Shown: positions 43,007 through 52,280, counted from the first letter of the stretch. The stretch is 64,000 nucleotides of DNA from Hyphomicrobiales bacterium (GCA_900472675.1 UCJA01000006.1:124001-188000); one strand, 5' to 3'. Notes: generated by a model not told the origin, from the letters alone. Numbers and translations are program-made.

Positions 43007-44389
43007 TCAGCCCAGGAGCTTCGTGATCGCGGGCAGACTGAGAATGGCAACGTAGTAGCCCATGAACTGCACACCGGTGCTCAAGCCGAACACGCGATTG
43101 AGCAGGCCGCCCACGGTGCCGATCGTCACGATCAGTAGGAGCGCGATGATCCCCCCATCCCAGAGGCCAATCACCAGGACGAGCCCCACGAAAGTCGCGA
43201 TGATGGCTTCGTGGCTGATGTGCGTCGTCACGAATGTAGCCGCGCGACGGGCGTAATTCATCGCAAACGGGTAGGCGACAAGTGTCGCAATGGTGACAGA
43301 CACCAAGCCCCAGACCAGGAATTCCGTGGCGGACATGTAAGTGTGCAGGTTGTTGACGGCGCCGGTGCTGGCGTCAACGGTAAACCGCGGCGGCGCGTTG
43401 AACAGAGGCGCGGCAGGACCAGCGGCCACCGGGCTGATCGGCAGTCCGAAAGCGATCAACGGAACCAGCGTTTCGGCAATATAGGTCGATTCCGTCACTC
43501 CGTTGCGGACCGCCAGCACGGAGGTGAGCCGGTGGTAGGCGTGCTTGAAACGTGGCTTGACGAGTTCGCCGGCAATAACTGTCACCGCGACAGGGCTGAA
43601 GACGAACGTCGCACTGGTGATGACTGCGGCCGCCGCCGTTGCAACAGCCTGCTGCCTGTCCAGGACGCGGAACGGGTTCGGAAAATAACCTTCCCAGCTC
43701 TTTGCATCAGGCGCAATATACGTCTCGCGCGGCGCCAGGCGGTCCATCCTGCCTCGTTCGGTGAATGAGGTCGCGGACAGGAGTTCGGCAACCAAAGGCC
43801 CTACCGCTATCCCCAGAAAGTAGCTCACCCCAAGCTTCAGCCCGTTGCCTGCGGCAAAATCCTGGAGCGCAACAATCAAAACAATGAACGGCACTAACCC
43901 AGCGATGGAGGCCCAGCGTCCCGCGGACATATAGGCGATGAAGAGCGTCGCCACGACAAAGATCCAGGGCGCCGCAGTCGTGATATAGGTGCCAATCGGT
44001 GCGAGTATGACGGCAAACAGAACCGAGCACGGGACCGCAATGAATGCGGCAATGACCCCGCCAGCCAGCATCTTACGAAGGGCAATATGCGGTGCTCCGA
44101 GGTTGCGAAGGAGTGCGGCCTCTGGCATCAGCGGGATGGCAAGCGTGTCACCTGGGATACCAAGCAGGGCAGTCGGTATCGCGTGAATCATGTGCTTCGA
44201 CACGGCCGCACACATCCAGAACGTAAAAATAGCACTGGGTGGTGCCCCCAGCAAAACCACCAGCAAGGTTGCCGGGGCGATGGTCGTCGTCTCGTCCGTG
44301 CCGGAAATGAGTCCGATAGCCGAGAAAAGGATGGAGGCAAGCAGACCGAGCCCCAGGGCCATCGTTATTTCGTAGGCCATGCTACTCAT
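43007..44389 (-). CDS. TctA-like multi-pass membrane permease
   Basis: 460 residues from the ATG at 44389, which overlaps the upstream gene's stop by 8 bases. It has about 10-12 membrane segments. Motifs such as TALLGIPGDTLAIPLMPEAA and GLPISPVAAGPAAPLFNAPP resemble the paired Gly/Pro loops of the tripartite tricarboxylate transporter large subunit. The match is distant: no periplasmic binding protein (TctC) is adjacent. The substrate is unknown; a carboxylate is a guess. Confidence 0.6.
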   Translation of the reverse strand: MSSMAYEITMALGLGLLASILFSAIGLISGTDETTTIAPATLLVVLLGAPPSAIFTFWMCAAVSKHMIHAIPTALLGIPGDTLAIPLMPEAALLRNLGAPHIALRKMLAGGVIAAFIAVPCSVLFAVILAPIGTYITTAAPWIFVVATLFIAYMSAGRWASIAGLVPFIVLIVALQDFAAGNGLKLGVSYFLGIAVGPLVAELLSATSFTERGRMDRLAPRETYIAPDAKSWEGYFPNPFRVLDRQQAVATAAAAVITSATFVFSPVAVTVIAGELVKPRFKHAYHRLTSVLAVRNGVTESTYIAETLVPLIAFGLPISPVAAGPAAPLFNAPPRFTVDASTGAVNNLHTYMSATEFLVWGLVSVTIATLVAYPFAMNYARRAATFVTTHISHEAIIATFVGLVLVIGLWDGGIIALLLIVTIGTVGGLLNRVFGLSTGVQFMGYYVAILSLPAITKLLG

Positions 44390-44849
44390 CACAGCTCTCG
44401 TTCGAGAGGGCCTGCCTCTCCTCGAAGTCTGCAAAAGCTCTGTATAGACCGACTGCACGCATCTCCTGGATGACGTAGACCGGGAGGTCCTTCATGGATC
44501 CCAGAGAACCCTCCTCCTGCCTCAGGTTTTCAATACCCTCTTGCTGCCAGGTGGCAGATGATCCCGCACGGTCAACAACGAGGGTTCGCTTCGGAGGGAA
44601 GAGAAGAGAGCATAAAAGCCCCCCCAATAGTGCACCAGCGACGCCGCAAAACATCGCCATAGCCCTTCCGATAGTGGAAGTGGTTGTTAACGGCACGATG
44701 ACGTCAAGCGCTGCGAAGTAGGCTGACACGCTACAGGTCGCTCCGATCAGGATCGCCTTTCCCAGTTGCGGGCGTGAAACAACGTCGCCCCACACCTCGG
44801 CAAGTTGGCTCCCGCTCTCAGCCGGTCCTGATTGCTGTTCAATCCGCAT
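44382..44849 (-). CDS. Small membrane protein paired with the TctA-like permease
   Basis: 155 residues with two hydrophobic segments (about 31-55, AILIGATCSVSAYFAALDVI; about 62-84, AMAMFCGVAGALLGGLLCSL) and a hydrophilic C-terminal half (about 85-155). GGGGGAATC precedes the ATG. The position before the permease and the coupling suggest a TctB-like small subunit, but TctB normally has four helices, so this is uncertain. Confidence 0.55.
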   Translation of the reverse strand: MRIEQQSGPAESGSQLAEVWGDVVSRPQLGKAILIGATCSVSAYFAALDVIVPLTTTSTIGRAMAMFCGVAGALLGGLLCSLLFPPKRTLVVDRAGSSATWQQEGIENLRQEEGSLGSMKDLPVYVIQEMRAVGLYRAFADFEERQALSNESCDE

Positions 44850-45108
44850 GATTCCCCCATTGAGCGCGACATTAGAGGCATGGGTCGCCGTCTTCTATTA
44901 TGCTTGGGTATGGGACGCGGATGACGCTGGCGTCATTCCGGAAAGCTGGGGTCGCGCAGGCGATCACATCAGATGGTGACCGGCTATACCTCATCCGCGA
45001 GCTCGAGCAGCCTAAACTTGTGTATGGGTGCGCTAACACTCCCACGTGATTCACTCTTCGACGGCCTCGGTTAAAGTTGATCCATTGGCAAACGAGAGGG
45101 ACATGCAC

Positions 45109-45504
45109 ATGCTCAAATTTATGGGATCGACCATGCTGATCGCAGCCGCGGTCGCGGCAATGCCTGCGTTTGCTGCCGTTGACCGCTTTGCGAAGATGGA
45201 CGAGACGCCGCTTCCAACCGCCAGCATCACGTTGAATTTCACCGTGGCCGTAGCCGCCAGCCGCTCGACAGCCACGGTAACCGGACCAAATGGTGGCGAG
45301 GTCGCGGCAGGCTGGCTTCTCCAAGCCGCGAAGACACAGATCGAGATTCCGTTGAAAGCCAACCTGCTCCCCGGAACCTATACGATCAACTTTGCCGTTA
45401 GAGCCGTTTCGGGCGCGCTGCTGACCGGAGAAACATCAGTCAGTGTCGGTGCGCCGTTGGCAGCCAACTCTCGGCTGGAAGACAACAGGGTGGACGCCAG
45501 ATGA
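45109..45504 (+). CDS. CopC-like periplasmic protein lacking His ligands
   Basis: 131 residues from ATG 45109, with GAGGG 8 bases upstream. A signal peptide (MLKFMGSTMLIAAAVAAMPA, cleavage near AFAA) leads to a beta-sandwich with the CopC/YobA pattern: PTASITLNFTVAV, TVTGPNGGEV, LLPGTYTINFAVRAVSGALL. The N-terminal HAH-type copper site and the C-terminal His of CopC are absent; the mature N terminus is AVDRFAKMDE. So copper binding is unlikely. It is translationally coupled to the next gene (ATGA overlap). Confidence 0.6.
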   Translation: MLKFMGSTMLIAAAVAAMPAFAAVDRFAKMDETPLPTASITLNFTVAVAASRSTATVTGPNGGEVAAGWLLQAAKTQIEIPLKANLLPGTYTINFAVRAVSGALLTGETSVSVGAPLAANSRLEDNRVDAR

Positions 45505-45794
45505 GCAATCTCCTCACAAAGCGCGCCGGCAATACGTGTGTGCAGCTCGCACCAAATACCTATGAGCGGCTATTTGTGCCTGCCAATCTGAACGCTGACC
45601 CGCTGCAAACAGGCGAGAAGAAGCATGATCAGACGCCCTATCGAGATGTGTCCGGTGCCCGCCCCCTGGCGGAGGATCTTTTCCTGCTTGGCCTAGTCGC
45701 TACCGTGATCAGCGCGGCCTTGATTGCCGAGGTCGTGGCGCTTGCGCCTATGTTTTCCGGCGGGCTGCAGATGCTGGCGACGCTGCTCCAATAA
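45501..45794 (+). CDS. Small single-pass membrane protein
   Basis: 97 residues. The first 55 are hydrophilic; one membrane helix lies about 58-82 (LAEDLFLLGLVATVISAALI). The ATG overlaps the stop of the CopC-like gene, so the two should be made together. In CopC-CopD systems a membrane partner follows CopC, but this protein is much too small to be CopD. Confidence 0.6.
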   Translation: MSNLLTKRAGNTCVQLAPNTYERLFVPANLNADPLQTGEKKHDQTPYRDVSGARPLAEDLFLLGLVATVISAALIAEVVALAPMFSGGLQMLATLLQ

Positions 45795-46019
45795 CGGCGT
45801 GTACAGATTCCGAGTGCTGCGCCGGAAGGTCGCTGTTTCGACAGTGGCCTTCCGGGACATTGTCATTTCCAGTGAATACCCACGGGCCCGCCAGCCTGCC
45901 GGAAGCGAGGGCGGAGCGGCCATGTTTCGGCGACTTTTGAGAGCTTTGCGATCCGCTGGCCAAGAGCCGCGGAATTGGTTCAGTCTGCATGCCGCAATGG
46001 CAGTCGTCAGGGACTGACG

Positions 46020-46421
46020 TCAGACTGGCCGATCTTCCACCAACCGCGTTGAGAGTGCGGTTTCGATGTGCAGGATCAAACGCTCCGCATCGAAAGGCTT
46101 CTTCAGCAGGGCGAGTGCTCCAGAGGCCATCGCTGAATCCGCCATCTGGTCTGTCGTGAAGGCGGAAATCAGGATGACCGGTGGAAGCCTGTGCCCGAAC
46201 TTGTCACAGTCCAGCTCCGATACGAGATCGATACCGGTCATCCCTGTCATATTGACGTCGGAGATGAGGCAAGAACACTCAGTCCTTGCGTCCGACACAA
46301 GAAATTCTTCGGCCGACGCGAAGAGGGCCGTTCTATAGTCGAGGCTCCTCACGAGCGCGTCCACGGCCCACCGCATTCCTGGGTCATCGTCGACGACAAC
46401 GATCAACGGTGGTGTGGTCAA
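46020..46421 (-). CDS. Single-domain FixJ-class response regulator
   Basis: 133 residues, TTG start at 46421 with AAGGAAG about 7 bases upstream. Receiver motifs: VVVDDDPGMRWAVDALVRSL, phospho-Asp in CLISDVNMTGMTGIDL, Ser in VILISAFT, Lys in LLKKPFD. No output domain. It closely resembles the receiver at 48684-49064 (DDDxGMRxxxDxLxRSLxYR), so the two are paralogues and likely partners of the paired PAS kinases. Confidence 0.88.
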   Translation of the reverse strand: MTTPPLIVVVDDDPGMRWAVDALVRSLDYRTALFASAEEFLVSDARTECSCLISDVNMTGMTGIDLVSELDCDKFGHRLPPVILISAFTTDQMADSAMASGALALLKKPFDAERLILHIETALSTRLVEDRPV

Positions 46422-46651
46422 ATCAAAGCTTCCTTCGTGTGTGTTTGAATGAAGCAGATATGTAGCCGGTACTGACCGTGAGCAATCATACGAGGGGGTT
46501 AGTGCAATATCCCCCTCTGTTGCCTAGTCTTTCCCTTACCGACTTTCGGTGAGGCCAGACGTGGTGCACAAGAAACGCCATGGTCGACAAAGCAATCCGG
46601 TCGGGAAGCAATTGAAATGGCCGCTGCGCGGTCGGCAAGGGAGAGACAACT

Positions 46652-47041
46652 ATGGCCCAAGAACCGCTTGATTTGGCGATAAAATTCTTTGATCACTGGA
46701 GCGCCAACCAGATTGACGATGCAATCGGCATGCTGTCCACCGACGTGCTCTACGACAACGTTCCATTCCCCGACATCATTGGTCGTGAAAACGTCCGGAA
46801 ATTCCACAGCGACTTCGGTCTCGGGTCGAGTTTCAAGGTAGACTGGCAGATCAAGGCCATCGCAGCCGCTGGAAACCTGATCCTCAACGAGCGGCTCGAT
46901 ATCTTCATTCACGAGAGTGGCGGAAGAATAACGTTGCCTGTCATGGGAACGCTGACGATCGAGAACGGGATGATTACGGTCTGGCGAGACTACTTCGATC
47001 CGGGCGATTTCGACAAGCAGCTCTCCGCCATCTCTAGGTAG
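46652..47041 (+). CDS. Limonene-1,2-epoxide hydrolase-like protein (NTF2 fold)
   Basis: 129 residues, SnoaL/NTF2-like cone fold. Candidate catalytic residues of the limonene-epoxide hydrolase type are Arg81 and Asp83 (NERLDIFI) and Asp113 (TVWRDYFDPGDF). Tyr34-Asp35-Asn36 (VLYDNVPFP) also fits the family. GGGAG lies 8 bases before the ATG. It would open a small epoxide by water addition, or be a related ligand-binding protein. It stands alone between two regulators on the other strand. Confidence 0.75.
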   Translation: MAQEPLDLAIKFFDHWSANQIDDAIGMLSTDVLYDNVPFPDIIGRENVRKFHSDFGLGSSFKVDWQIKAIAAAGNLILNERLDIFIHESGGRITLPVMGTLTIENGMITVWRDYFDPGDFDKQLSAISR

Positions 47042-47083
47042 AGCCGCCGAATGCTTCCATGACCGAGGCTGCAGCAGAGCCGC

Positions 47084-47740
47084 CTAGGCGGCTATGCCAA
47101 GCTTCAGCACATCGGCCAGCTGGATGAACTCGGTCAAGTTCTTTACGCCCAGCTTTCTCATTCCATTGCCGCGGTGGATCTTCACGGTGATTTCGCTGAT
47201 GCCGAGCGTGAAGGCTATCTGCTTGTTCATCTGTCCACGGGCGACCTCGGATAGGACTTCGCGCTCGCGTTGAGAGAGGCTCTGGAAGCGCTGGTATAGC
47301 TCCTCATGCTGCAAACGCTCCTGCCTCTGATGGGCGTCCTGCTTGAGAGCAGCCGCGACCGCGTCGAGCATGTCCTGCTCCCGGAACGGCTTGGGGAGAA
47401 AGTCGATGGCGCCAGCTTTCATTCCCCGTACCGACATCGGGATGTCGCCGTGGCCCGTCATGAAAACGATGGGCATCGTCACGTTCCCTGACGCAAGGTG
47501 TTGCTGGAAATCGAGACCGTTCATACCCGGCAGCCGAACGTCCAGTATAAGGCAACCGGCCGCATAAGCGCTGCCCGAAACCAGAAACTCCTGGGTATTG
47601 GCGTAGGTTCGAACGGGATAGCCGACCGATCGGAAAAGACTGTCAAGCCCATCTCGCAGACCGGCGTCATCGTCGATCACGTGGACTGTAGGCTGGCTCG
47701 CCTTCTTGGCTGCGCCGGTCTTGTCGGTAACAACCGCCAT
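47084..47740 (-). CDS. FixJ-like two-domain response regulator
   Basis: 218 residues. N-terminal receiver (VHVIDDDAGLRDGLDSLFRS; phospho-Asp in CLILDVRLPGMNGLDFQ; VFMTGHGDIPMSVRGMKAGA; FLPKPF) and C-terminal GerE helix-turn-helix (LSQREREVLSEVARGQMNKQ, then LGISEITVKIHRGNGMRKLG). It is the only output-bearing regulator of the local two-component genes and so the natural transcriptional target of one or both PAS kinases. The TetR gene starts just upstream on the same strand. Confidence 0.93.
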   Translation of the reverse strand: MAVVTDKTGAAKKASQPTVHVIDDDAGLRDGLDSLFRSVGYPVRTYANTQEFLVSGSAYAAGCLILDVRLPGMNGLDFQQHLASGNVTMPIVFMTGHGDIPMSVRGMKAGAIDFLPKPFREQDMLDAVAAALKQDAHQRQERLQHEELYQRFQSLSQREREVLSEVARGQMNKQIAFTLGISEITVKIHRGNGMRKLGVKNLTEFIQLADVLKLGIAA

Positions 47741-47751
47741 CTATAATTCCC

Positions 47752-48393
47752 CTACCGTGTCTGCTGCGTAATCGTGTCCCAACCCACCATCATCGACCTT
47801 ACCATCGCCACGAGCGCCTCTGTTGAAGCCCCGTCTCGCGCCTGGATCGATATGCCTTGCAACAAGGTTAGGTAAACTCGTGCGAGAGAGTCGATATCCG
47901 CGTCGGCTGGGAACTCACCGCTGAGTGCGGCTCCCGAGAACTTGTCCCGAAGCATCTGGTACGTCGATTCTCGTCCCGCTTTGATGACTTGCTCCAATCT
48001 CGGCGAGGTCGCGTAATCAACAACCGCGAGGGTCGACATGCACCCCAAAGGCTGGTTCGTGTTCGTGTAACTTTCTATCGTGCAGACAAAAAGTGTTTCT
48101 ACGGTTTCCCGGGCGCTTTTCGCTTCCATGATCCTTCGCCAGATCGGCATCCCCCGCGTTTCGGAGAAGTGGGCCAGCGCCTGCTCATAGAGGGCCTCCT
48201 TGTTTCCAAAGGCCGCGTACATGCTTGGCGAGGCGATCCCCATAGCGTCACAAAGCTCAGCGACCGCTGTGCCCGTGAAGCCCTTGAGCCAAAAGAGCCG
48301 CATCGCTGCCTCAAGAGCCGCGTCACGATCAAATTCCCTTGTTCTACCTCTGGCCACTACCACACCCTGGTCGGAGGGGCAGAAAATTGACAC
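47752..48393 (-). CDS. TetR-family transcriptional regulator
   Basis: 213 residues at most; a GTG at 48357 (ARGRTREFDRDAALEAAMRL) would give the usual family N terminus. The helix-turn-helix is FTGTAVAELCDAMGIASPSM followed by YAAFGNKEALYEQAL. The C-terminal ligand domain (about 85-205) belongs to the AcrR/YxaF type. It may repress a nearby detoxification gene, for instance the epoxide hydrolase-like enzyme or the RND pump, but no operator was found. Confidence 0.85.
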   Translation of the reverse strand: MSIFCPSDQGVVVARGRTREFDRDAALEAAMRLFWLKGFTGTAVAELCDAMGIASPSMYAAFGNKEALYEQALAHFSETRGMPIWRRIMEAKSARETVETLFVCTIESYTNTNQPLGCMSTLAVVDYATSPRLEQVIKAGRESTYQMLRDKFSGAALSGEFPADADIDSLARVYLTLLQGISIQARDGASTEALVAMVRSMMVGWDTITQQTR

Positions 48394-48683
48394 TCGACAT
48401 ATCTTTGACGATCACTATAGAATGCACATCAAGCGCTGTGAAGCCCGCTTTTGGAATTGGCTGACGCATTAGAAAGCGGAACCGGAACTTGGCAGTGCGG
48501 ACGCAGAGGCGCCACGGGCTCGGATTCCATTTTGGGTAAAGAAGTGAACAATAGGTCTGACACCAACTCGATCCATGATGAAGCGCTTCTATGGCCGGAT
48601 AGCGCGCTCGGAGTGTGCTGTTGCGCTATTTCGCTTCGTAGAATTACCACGGAAGGGGCCGAGATGACGACCCATTCGGCTAC

Positions 48684-49064
48684 CTATTCCGATTTTTTTG
48701 CCAACGCCTCCTCGATGGCGTCGATAAGTGCTTCGCCGAGGAATGGTTTTCTGATGAGCGCAAATGCGCCGACACGTTCTGCAGCGGCGCAGACTCGTTC
48801 ATCGACGAACGCAGAGATCAAAATCACGGGGCAGTCTGGAGATGCAGCGAGTAATTTTGCCGCAAGGGTTATTCCGTCCATGCCGCCGGGCATCTCGATA
48901 TCACTGATGACGCATGCTGCCCTCCGCCCTTCCGGAGATTCGAGAAAGACCTCCGCCGCACAAAAGACCGCTGCCCGGTAGCCGAGACTTCTGATGAGCC
49001 CGTCCAGTGAGATCCGCATCCCTGCATCGTCATCCACCACCGCTATGAGGGGTTCGGCTGGCAC
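48684..49064 (-). CDS. Single-domain FixJ-class response regulator
   Basis: 126 residues, GTG start at 49064 with AAGGA 9 bases upstream. Receiver motifs: VVDDDAGMRISLDGLIRSLG, phospho-Asp in CVISDIEMPGGMDGITLA, Ser in VILISAFVDERV, Lys in LIRKPF. It is divergent from the second PAS kinase across 92 bases, which makes them a probable cognate pair. There is no output domain. Confidence 0.88.
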   Translation of the reverse strand: MPAEPLIAVVDDDAGMRISLDGLIRSLGYRAAVFCAAEVFLESPEGRRAACVISDIEMPGGMDGITLAAKLLAASPDCPVILISAFVDERVCAAAERVGAFALIRKPFLGEALIDAIEEALAKKSE

Positions 49065-49156
49065 TCAGACATGTCCTTCTTCTAAAATTCAGCGCCGTCG
49101 CGGGTCTCATATAGCTCTCAAAAAAATACCAACAACATCATACGAGGGGATTATCG

Positions 49157-50791
49157 ATGGCTGCTGACGAGGGTTTGTCCCCTTCTTTCCCTGATCTCGC
49201 ATCGCTTACGGCAGATACCGTTCCGATCCTGATATCGTTCTTCGACAAGGCGCACGTCTGCCGTTTTGCCAATGAGCACCACTGCCGCTGGTACGGGCGC
49301 ACCCCGCAGGAATTGACGGGACTTCACATGAAGGACTTCCTCGGCCATGAAGCCTACGCCGAAAGGCTCCCCCATTTGGCGGCCGTAGCGACGGGCTGCG
49401 AAGTGCTTTTCGAAGCACCGGTCCCCTATCTCGACGGGACATGGCATGACGCCGAGATCCGATACATTCCCCAGATGGGCTCCAACGGGTTCGAGGGTTT
49501 CCACATTCTGGTGGTCGACATCGAAAGGCAGAAACACCGCTTCCGGAGCGTGTTCGACGGGACTGCCCTCGGCTTCTTCGAAATTGATCTTGTCGGGCTC
49601 CACGCGCTGCTTTCTCGGCTGCAGGCGTCTGGTGTAGACGATCTCGTCGCTTACGCTGCTGCCGATAGCGTCTTCCCCCGACAGGTTCTTGATGCCGTCA
49701 AGGTCGTCGACCTCAACAAGAAAGCCATGGAGATGTTCCAGCTCGATCGGGCATCGGCTGCCGGCCGATCGCTCGGCGACTGGTGCCCTGACGAAGGTTT
49801 GGAAACTTGGCGCAAAGTTGTTATCGGATATCTCTCAGGCTTACCCAGCTACGAAGGCGAGACTGTGATGCTGCGCGGGGATGGGCGTCTCATTGACGTC
49901 CTCGTCAACTGCGCCTTTCCGAAGCGGATGGACGGCCAGGTCATCGTTGTCGTAGGCGTGGTCGATATCAGCAAGCGGCTCGAAAACGAGCGGGCACTTG
50001 TTAAGGCGCAACAGGAGCTTGCTCACGCCGCCCGGGTGGCAACGCTCGGCGAGCTCACGGCCTCTATTGCCCACGAGGTCAACCAACCATTGGGGGCGGT
50101 CGTCGCCAACGGGCACGCTGCCTTGCGGTGGCTCACTCGCGCGGCGCCCAACACCGAAGAAGCCACACTCGCAATCAAGCGGATGATTGATGAGGCGACG
50201 CGTGCCTCAGACATTATCACACATATCCGGAAAATGGCCCGCAACTCCGACAGCGAGCGCACGCTGTTCAGTGTGGACAAAGTGGTTACCGAGGCCCTCG
50301 CCATCACCGGTCGGCAGCTTCGGTCTCTTGGGGCCAACGTTGTATTGTCCCTGTTGTCCGACCCGGCAGAGGTCTGCGCGGATCGAATTCAGATCCAGCA
50401 GGTCCTTATCAACCTTCTCGTCAACGCTGCGCAGGCCATGTCGGACACGTCTTCGGAAGAGCGTTCCATTTTTGTCAGGTCCCGCCTCCTGGACAACCAC
50501 GTCCAGATTGAGGTTGCGGACACTGGGCCCGGATTGCCACAGGAAAAGGCCGAACAGCTCTTCAATGCCTTCTACACCACAAAGGCCGCCGGAATGGGAA
50601 TGGGATTGTCGATCTCGAAAACCATTGTCGAAGCGCACGGCGGGAAGATCCTGGCCACTTCGGGCGAAGAAGGCGGCGCGCTTTTCAAGTTCACGCTTCC
50701 GCGTGCCGTGTGCGACATCAACGCCCCGATCAGCGTATTGCCCCCGAGCGTGATTAAGGCTCAGGATCCAGGTCGCAGGTCTGCTACCTGA
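49157..50791 (+). CDS. PAS-PAS histidine kinase (FixL-like class), second copy
   Basis: 544 residues, soluble. PAS 1 at about 15-125 (VPILISFFDKAHVCRFANEH), PAS 2 at about 130-275, HisKA with His306 in SIAHEVNQPLGAVV (canonical Asn), HATPase_c with QQVLINLLVNAAQAM, DTGPGLP and GMGMGLSISKTIVEAH. GAGGGG lies 7 bases before the ATG. It is paralogous to 41339-42958. The divergent receiver at 48684-49064 shares its promoter region. Confidence 0.92.
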   Translation: MAADEGLSPSFPDLASLTADTVPILISFFDKAHVCRFANEHHCRWYGRTPQELTGLHMKDFLGHEAYAERLPHLAAVATGCEVLFEAPVPYLDGTWHDAEIRYIPQMGSNGFEGFHILVVDIERQKHRFRSVFDGTALGFFEIDLVGLHALLSRLQASGVDDLVAYAAADSVFPRQVLDAVKVVDLNKKAMEMFQLDRASAAGRSLGDWCPDEGLETWRKVVIGYLSGLPSYEGETVMLRGDGRLIDVLVNCAFPKRMDGQVIVVVGVVDISKRLENERALVKAQQELAHAARVATLGELTASIAHEVNQPLGAVVANGHAALRWLTRAAPNTEEATLAIKRMIDEATRASDIITHIRKMARNSDSERTLFSVDKVVTEALAITGRQLRSLGANVVLSLLSDPAEVCADRIQIQQVLINLLVNAAQAMSDTSSEERSIFVRSRLLDNHVQIEVADTGPGLPQEKAEQLFNAFYTTKAAGMGMGLSISKTIVEAHGGKILATSGEEGGALFKFTLPRAVCDINAPISVLPPSVIKAQDPGRRSAT

Positions 50792-50870
50792 CCCCTTGTC
50801 TCGCCAGCAACAATGCTGAGCCGTCGAGGTCATTCGAGAGTTGCTGGCGGCGGGTCGGCACTCGACGCCC

Positions 50871-51794
50871 TTAGTTACTTGCCTTGAACTGACGCCTGTA
50901 TTGGCCAGGCGAGATGCCGTGAATTCGCTTGAATGCGGCACCGAAGGCGGCTTCCGACTGATACCCGCTTTCAAACGCCACGTCGGCAGCTCTCTTTCCA
51001 GTCGCTTCCAGAGCCTTCGCTGCAAGCGCCATTCGCCAGCGCAGCAGATAATCCATGGGCGGGATGCCCATGATCTCGACAAACCGAGCTGAGAAGTGGG
51101 ACCGGGACAAGCCAGCCTCGGCCGCAATTTCATCCAGCAACCACTGCCGATCGGGATTCTCGTGTATCGCCCGAAGCGCTTTTCCAATGTTCCTATCCAG
51201 TAGCGCCGCCAACCAACCATGCTCGGCGGCAGCGCTGTTCGAGATCGACCTCATCGTTTCTATGAAGATCATATGCATGATCTGGCTCGCGATCGCGTGC
51301 GAGCCGGGAAGCAACTGAGCAATTTCGGCCACAAGCCTCTCGAGGAGCCATTGTATTCTTGGCCCCTCGGGGCCGTCCCCTCTCAGCACGATGAGTGGAG
51401 GCAGCGCTGCGGTGACAAAGCGAGCATGGACGGCGATGTCCATCCGGCCGCCGATGCAGCAGAAGTCGGCCTCGCCATCGCCCAACAGTTCCGCGAAATA
51501 GGACGTTACTCCCCTAAAGACCTCGCTTGCAGGACGGGGTGGGAGCGCAAGATCGCTTGCGATTACAAACGGGAGCCCCTGGGTTAGGAGGAAGCAGTCG
51601 CCCTCCGCCAAAGTCAGTTGCTCAAGTCCCTCAACCTTCAGCTGGCACTGGCCTGCGATGACTGCATTGAACTTGATCCCGGGATAGCGTCCGACAGCGA
51701 CTGCCCAGTCCCCCGATGCGTTCAAGCCTGTGGACACGACGCTCTTTGCCTCAATCGCATCGAGAACATGGGAAAGCGGGTCGGCGACAATCAT
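50871..51794 (-). CDS. AraC-family regulator with N-terminal cupin
   Basis: 307 residues. N-terminal cupin-like domain of the AraC_binding/Cupin_6 type (about 10-180; NAVIAGQCQLKVEGLEQLTL, EGDCFLLTQGLPFVI). C-terminal AraC DNA-binding domain (about 205-305) with two helix-turn-helix units (LLDEIAAEAGLSRSHFSARF; AADVAFESGYQSEAAFGAAF) and the final G-I-S-P-G-Q-Y-R motif. Ligand and targets unknown. Relatives often regulate neighbouring oxidoreductase or hydrolase genes. Confidence 0.92.
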   Translation of the reverse strand: MIVADPLSHVLDAIEAKSVVSTGLNASGDWAVAVGRYPGIKFNAVIAGQCQLKVEGLEQLTLAEGDCFLLTQGLPFVIASDLALPPRPASEVFRGVTSYFAELLGDGEADFCCIGGRMDIAVHARFVTAALPPLIVLRGDGPEGPRIQWLLERLVAEIAQLLPGSHAIASQIMHMIFIETMRSISNSAAAEHGWLAALLDRNIGKALRAIHENPDRQWLLDEIAAEAGLSRSHFSARFVEIMGIPPMDYLLRWRMALAAKALEATGKRAADVAFESGYQSEAAFGAAFKRIHGISPGQYRRQFKASN

Positions 51795-52031
51795 CGATCT
51801 TTATCCAGTTCGGGAAAAGCAAAAGTGGGTCACTGGACTCTCGCACTTCAACGAGACTCGGTCAAAACGGCGCTCACGGGATCAGCCAGCAGCGGCTGAT
51901 GTTCGAGGCTGACCCGCTCAAGATCGAGCCCGTGTTCGGCCACAGGTATAGTCTACCCAGACCCACGTATAATACCCTGCAATTGGGCGTTGGAGCTAGC
52001 TAGTCGCATCTTTAAAGCGAAGGTTTAGCAG

Positions 52032-52280
52032 ATGCGCCCTACCCCTCAATCAGCTGGGATTCCCGTCTTTCCGTTCCTTGCGACAACTGCGGTGATGCTC
52101 GTTCTGTTGATGACGACCGCTGCCGTTGAATACGTCGTCCCTCAACCGGGCCCTGCTCCAGTCAATACGTCCGTAATGCTCGGGCACGGCGGTTTCGAGC
52201 AGGTCGTTTCGATCGCACGGGAACACGCCCAGACCTCCGCTCCTGATCAACCAATCCAAAACGTCACATCTACCCGGTAG
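52032..52280 (+). CDS. Small membrane-anchored protein
   Basis: 82 residues. One membrane helix (about 13-36; FPFLATTAVMLVLLMTTAAV) and a polar 45-residue outer tail. No family recognised. It lies 30 bases before the DoxX-like gene and may be co-transcribed. Confidence 0.55.
   Translation: MRPTPQSAGIPVFPFLATTAVMLVLLMTTAAVEYVVPQPGPAPVNTSVMLGHGGFEQVVSIAREHAQTSAPDQPIQNVTSTR

Noticed and set aside
45066..45082. TTGATCCATTGGCAA as an anaerobox before the CopC-like gene
   Set aside because: Half-site spacing is 5 instead of 4 and the second half-site matches poorly.
44872..45324. 150-codon - strand ORF overlapping the CopC-like gene
   Set aside because: The + strand gene has a signal peptide, Shine-Dalgarno and coupled downstream gene; the - strand product is a shadow.
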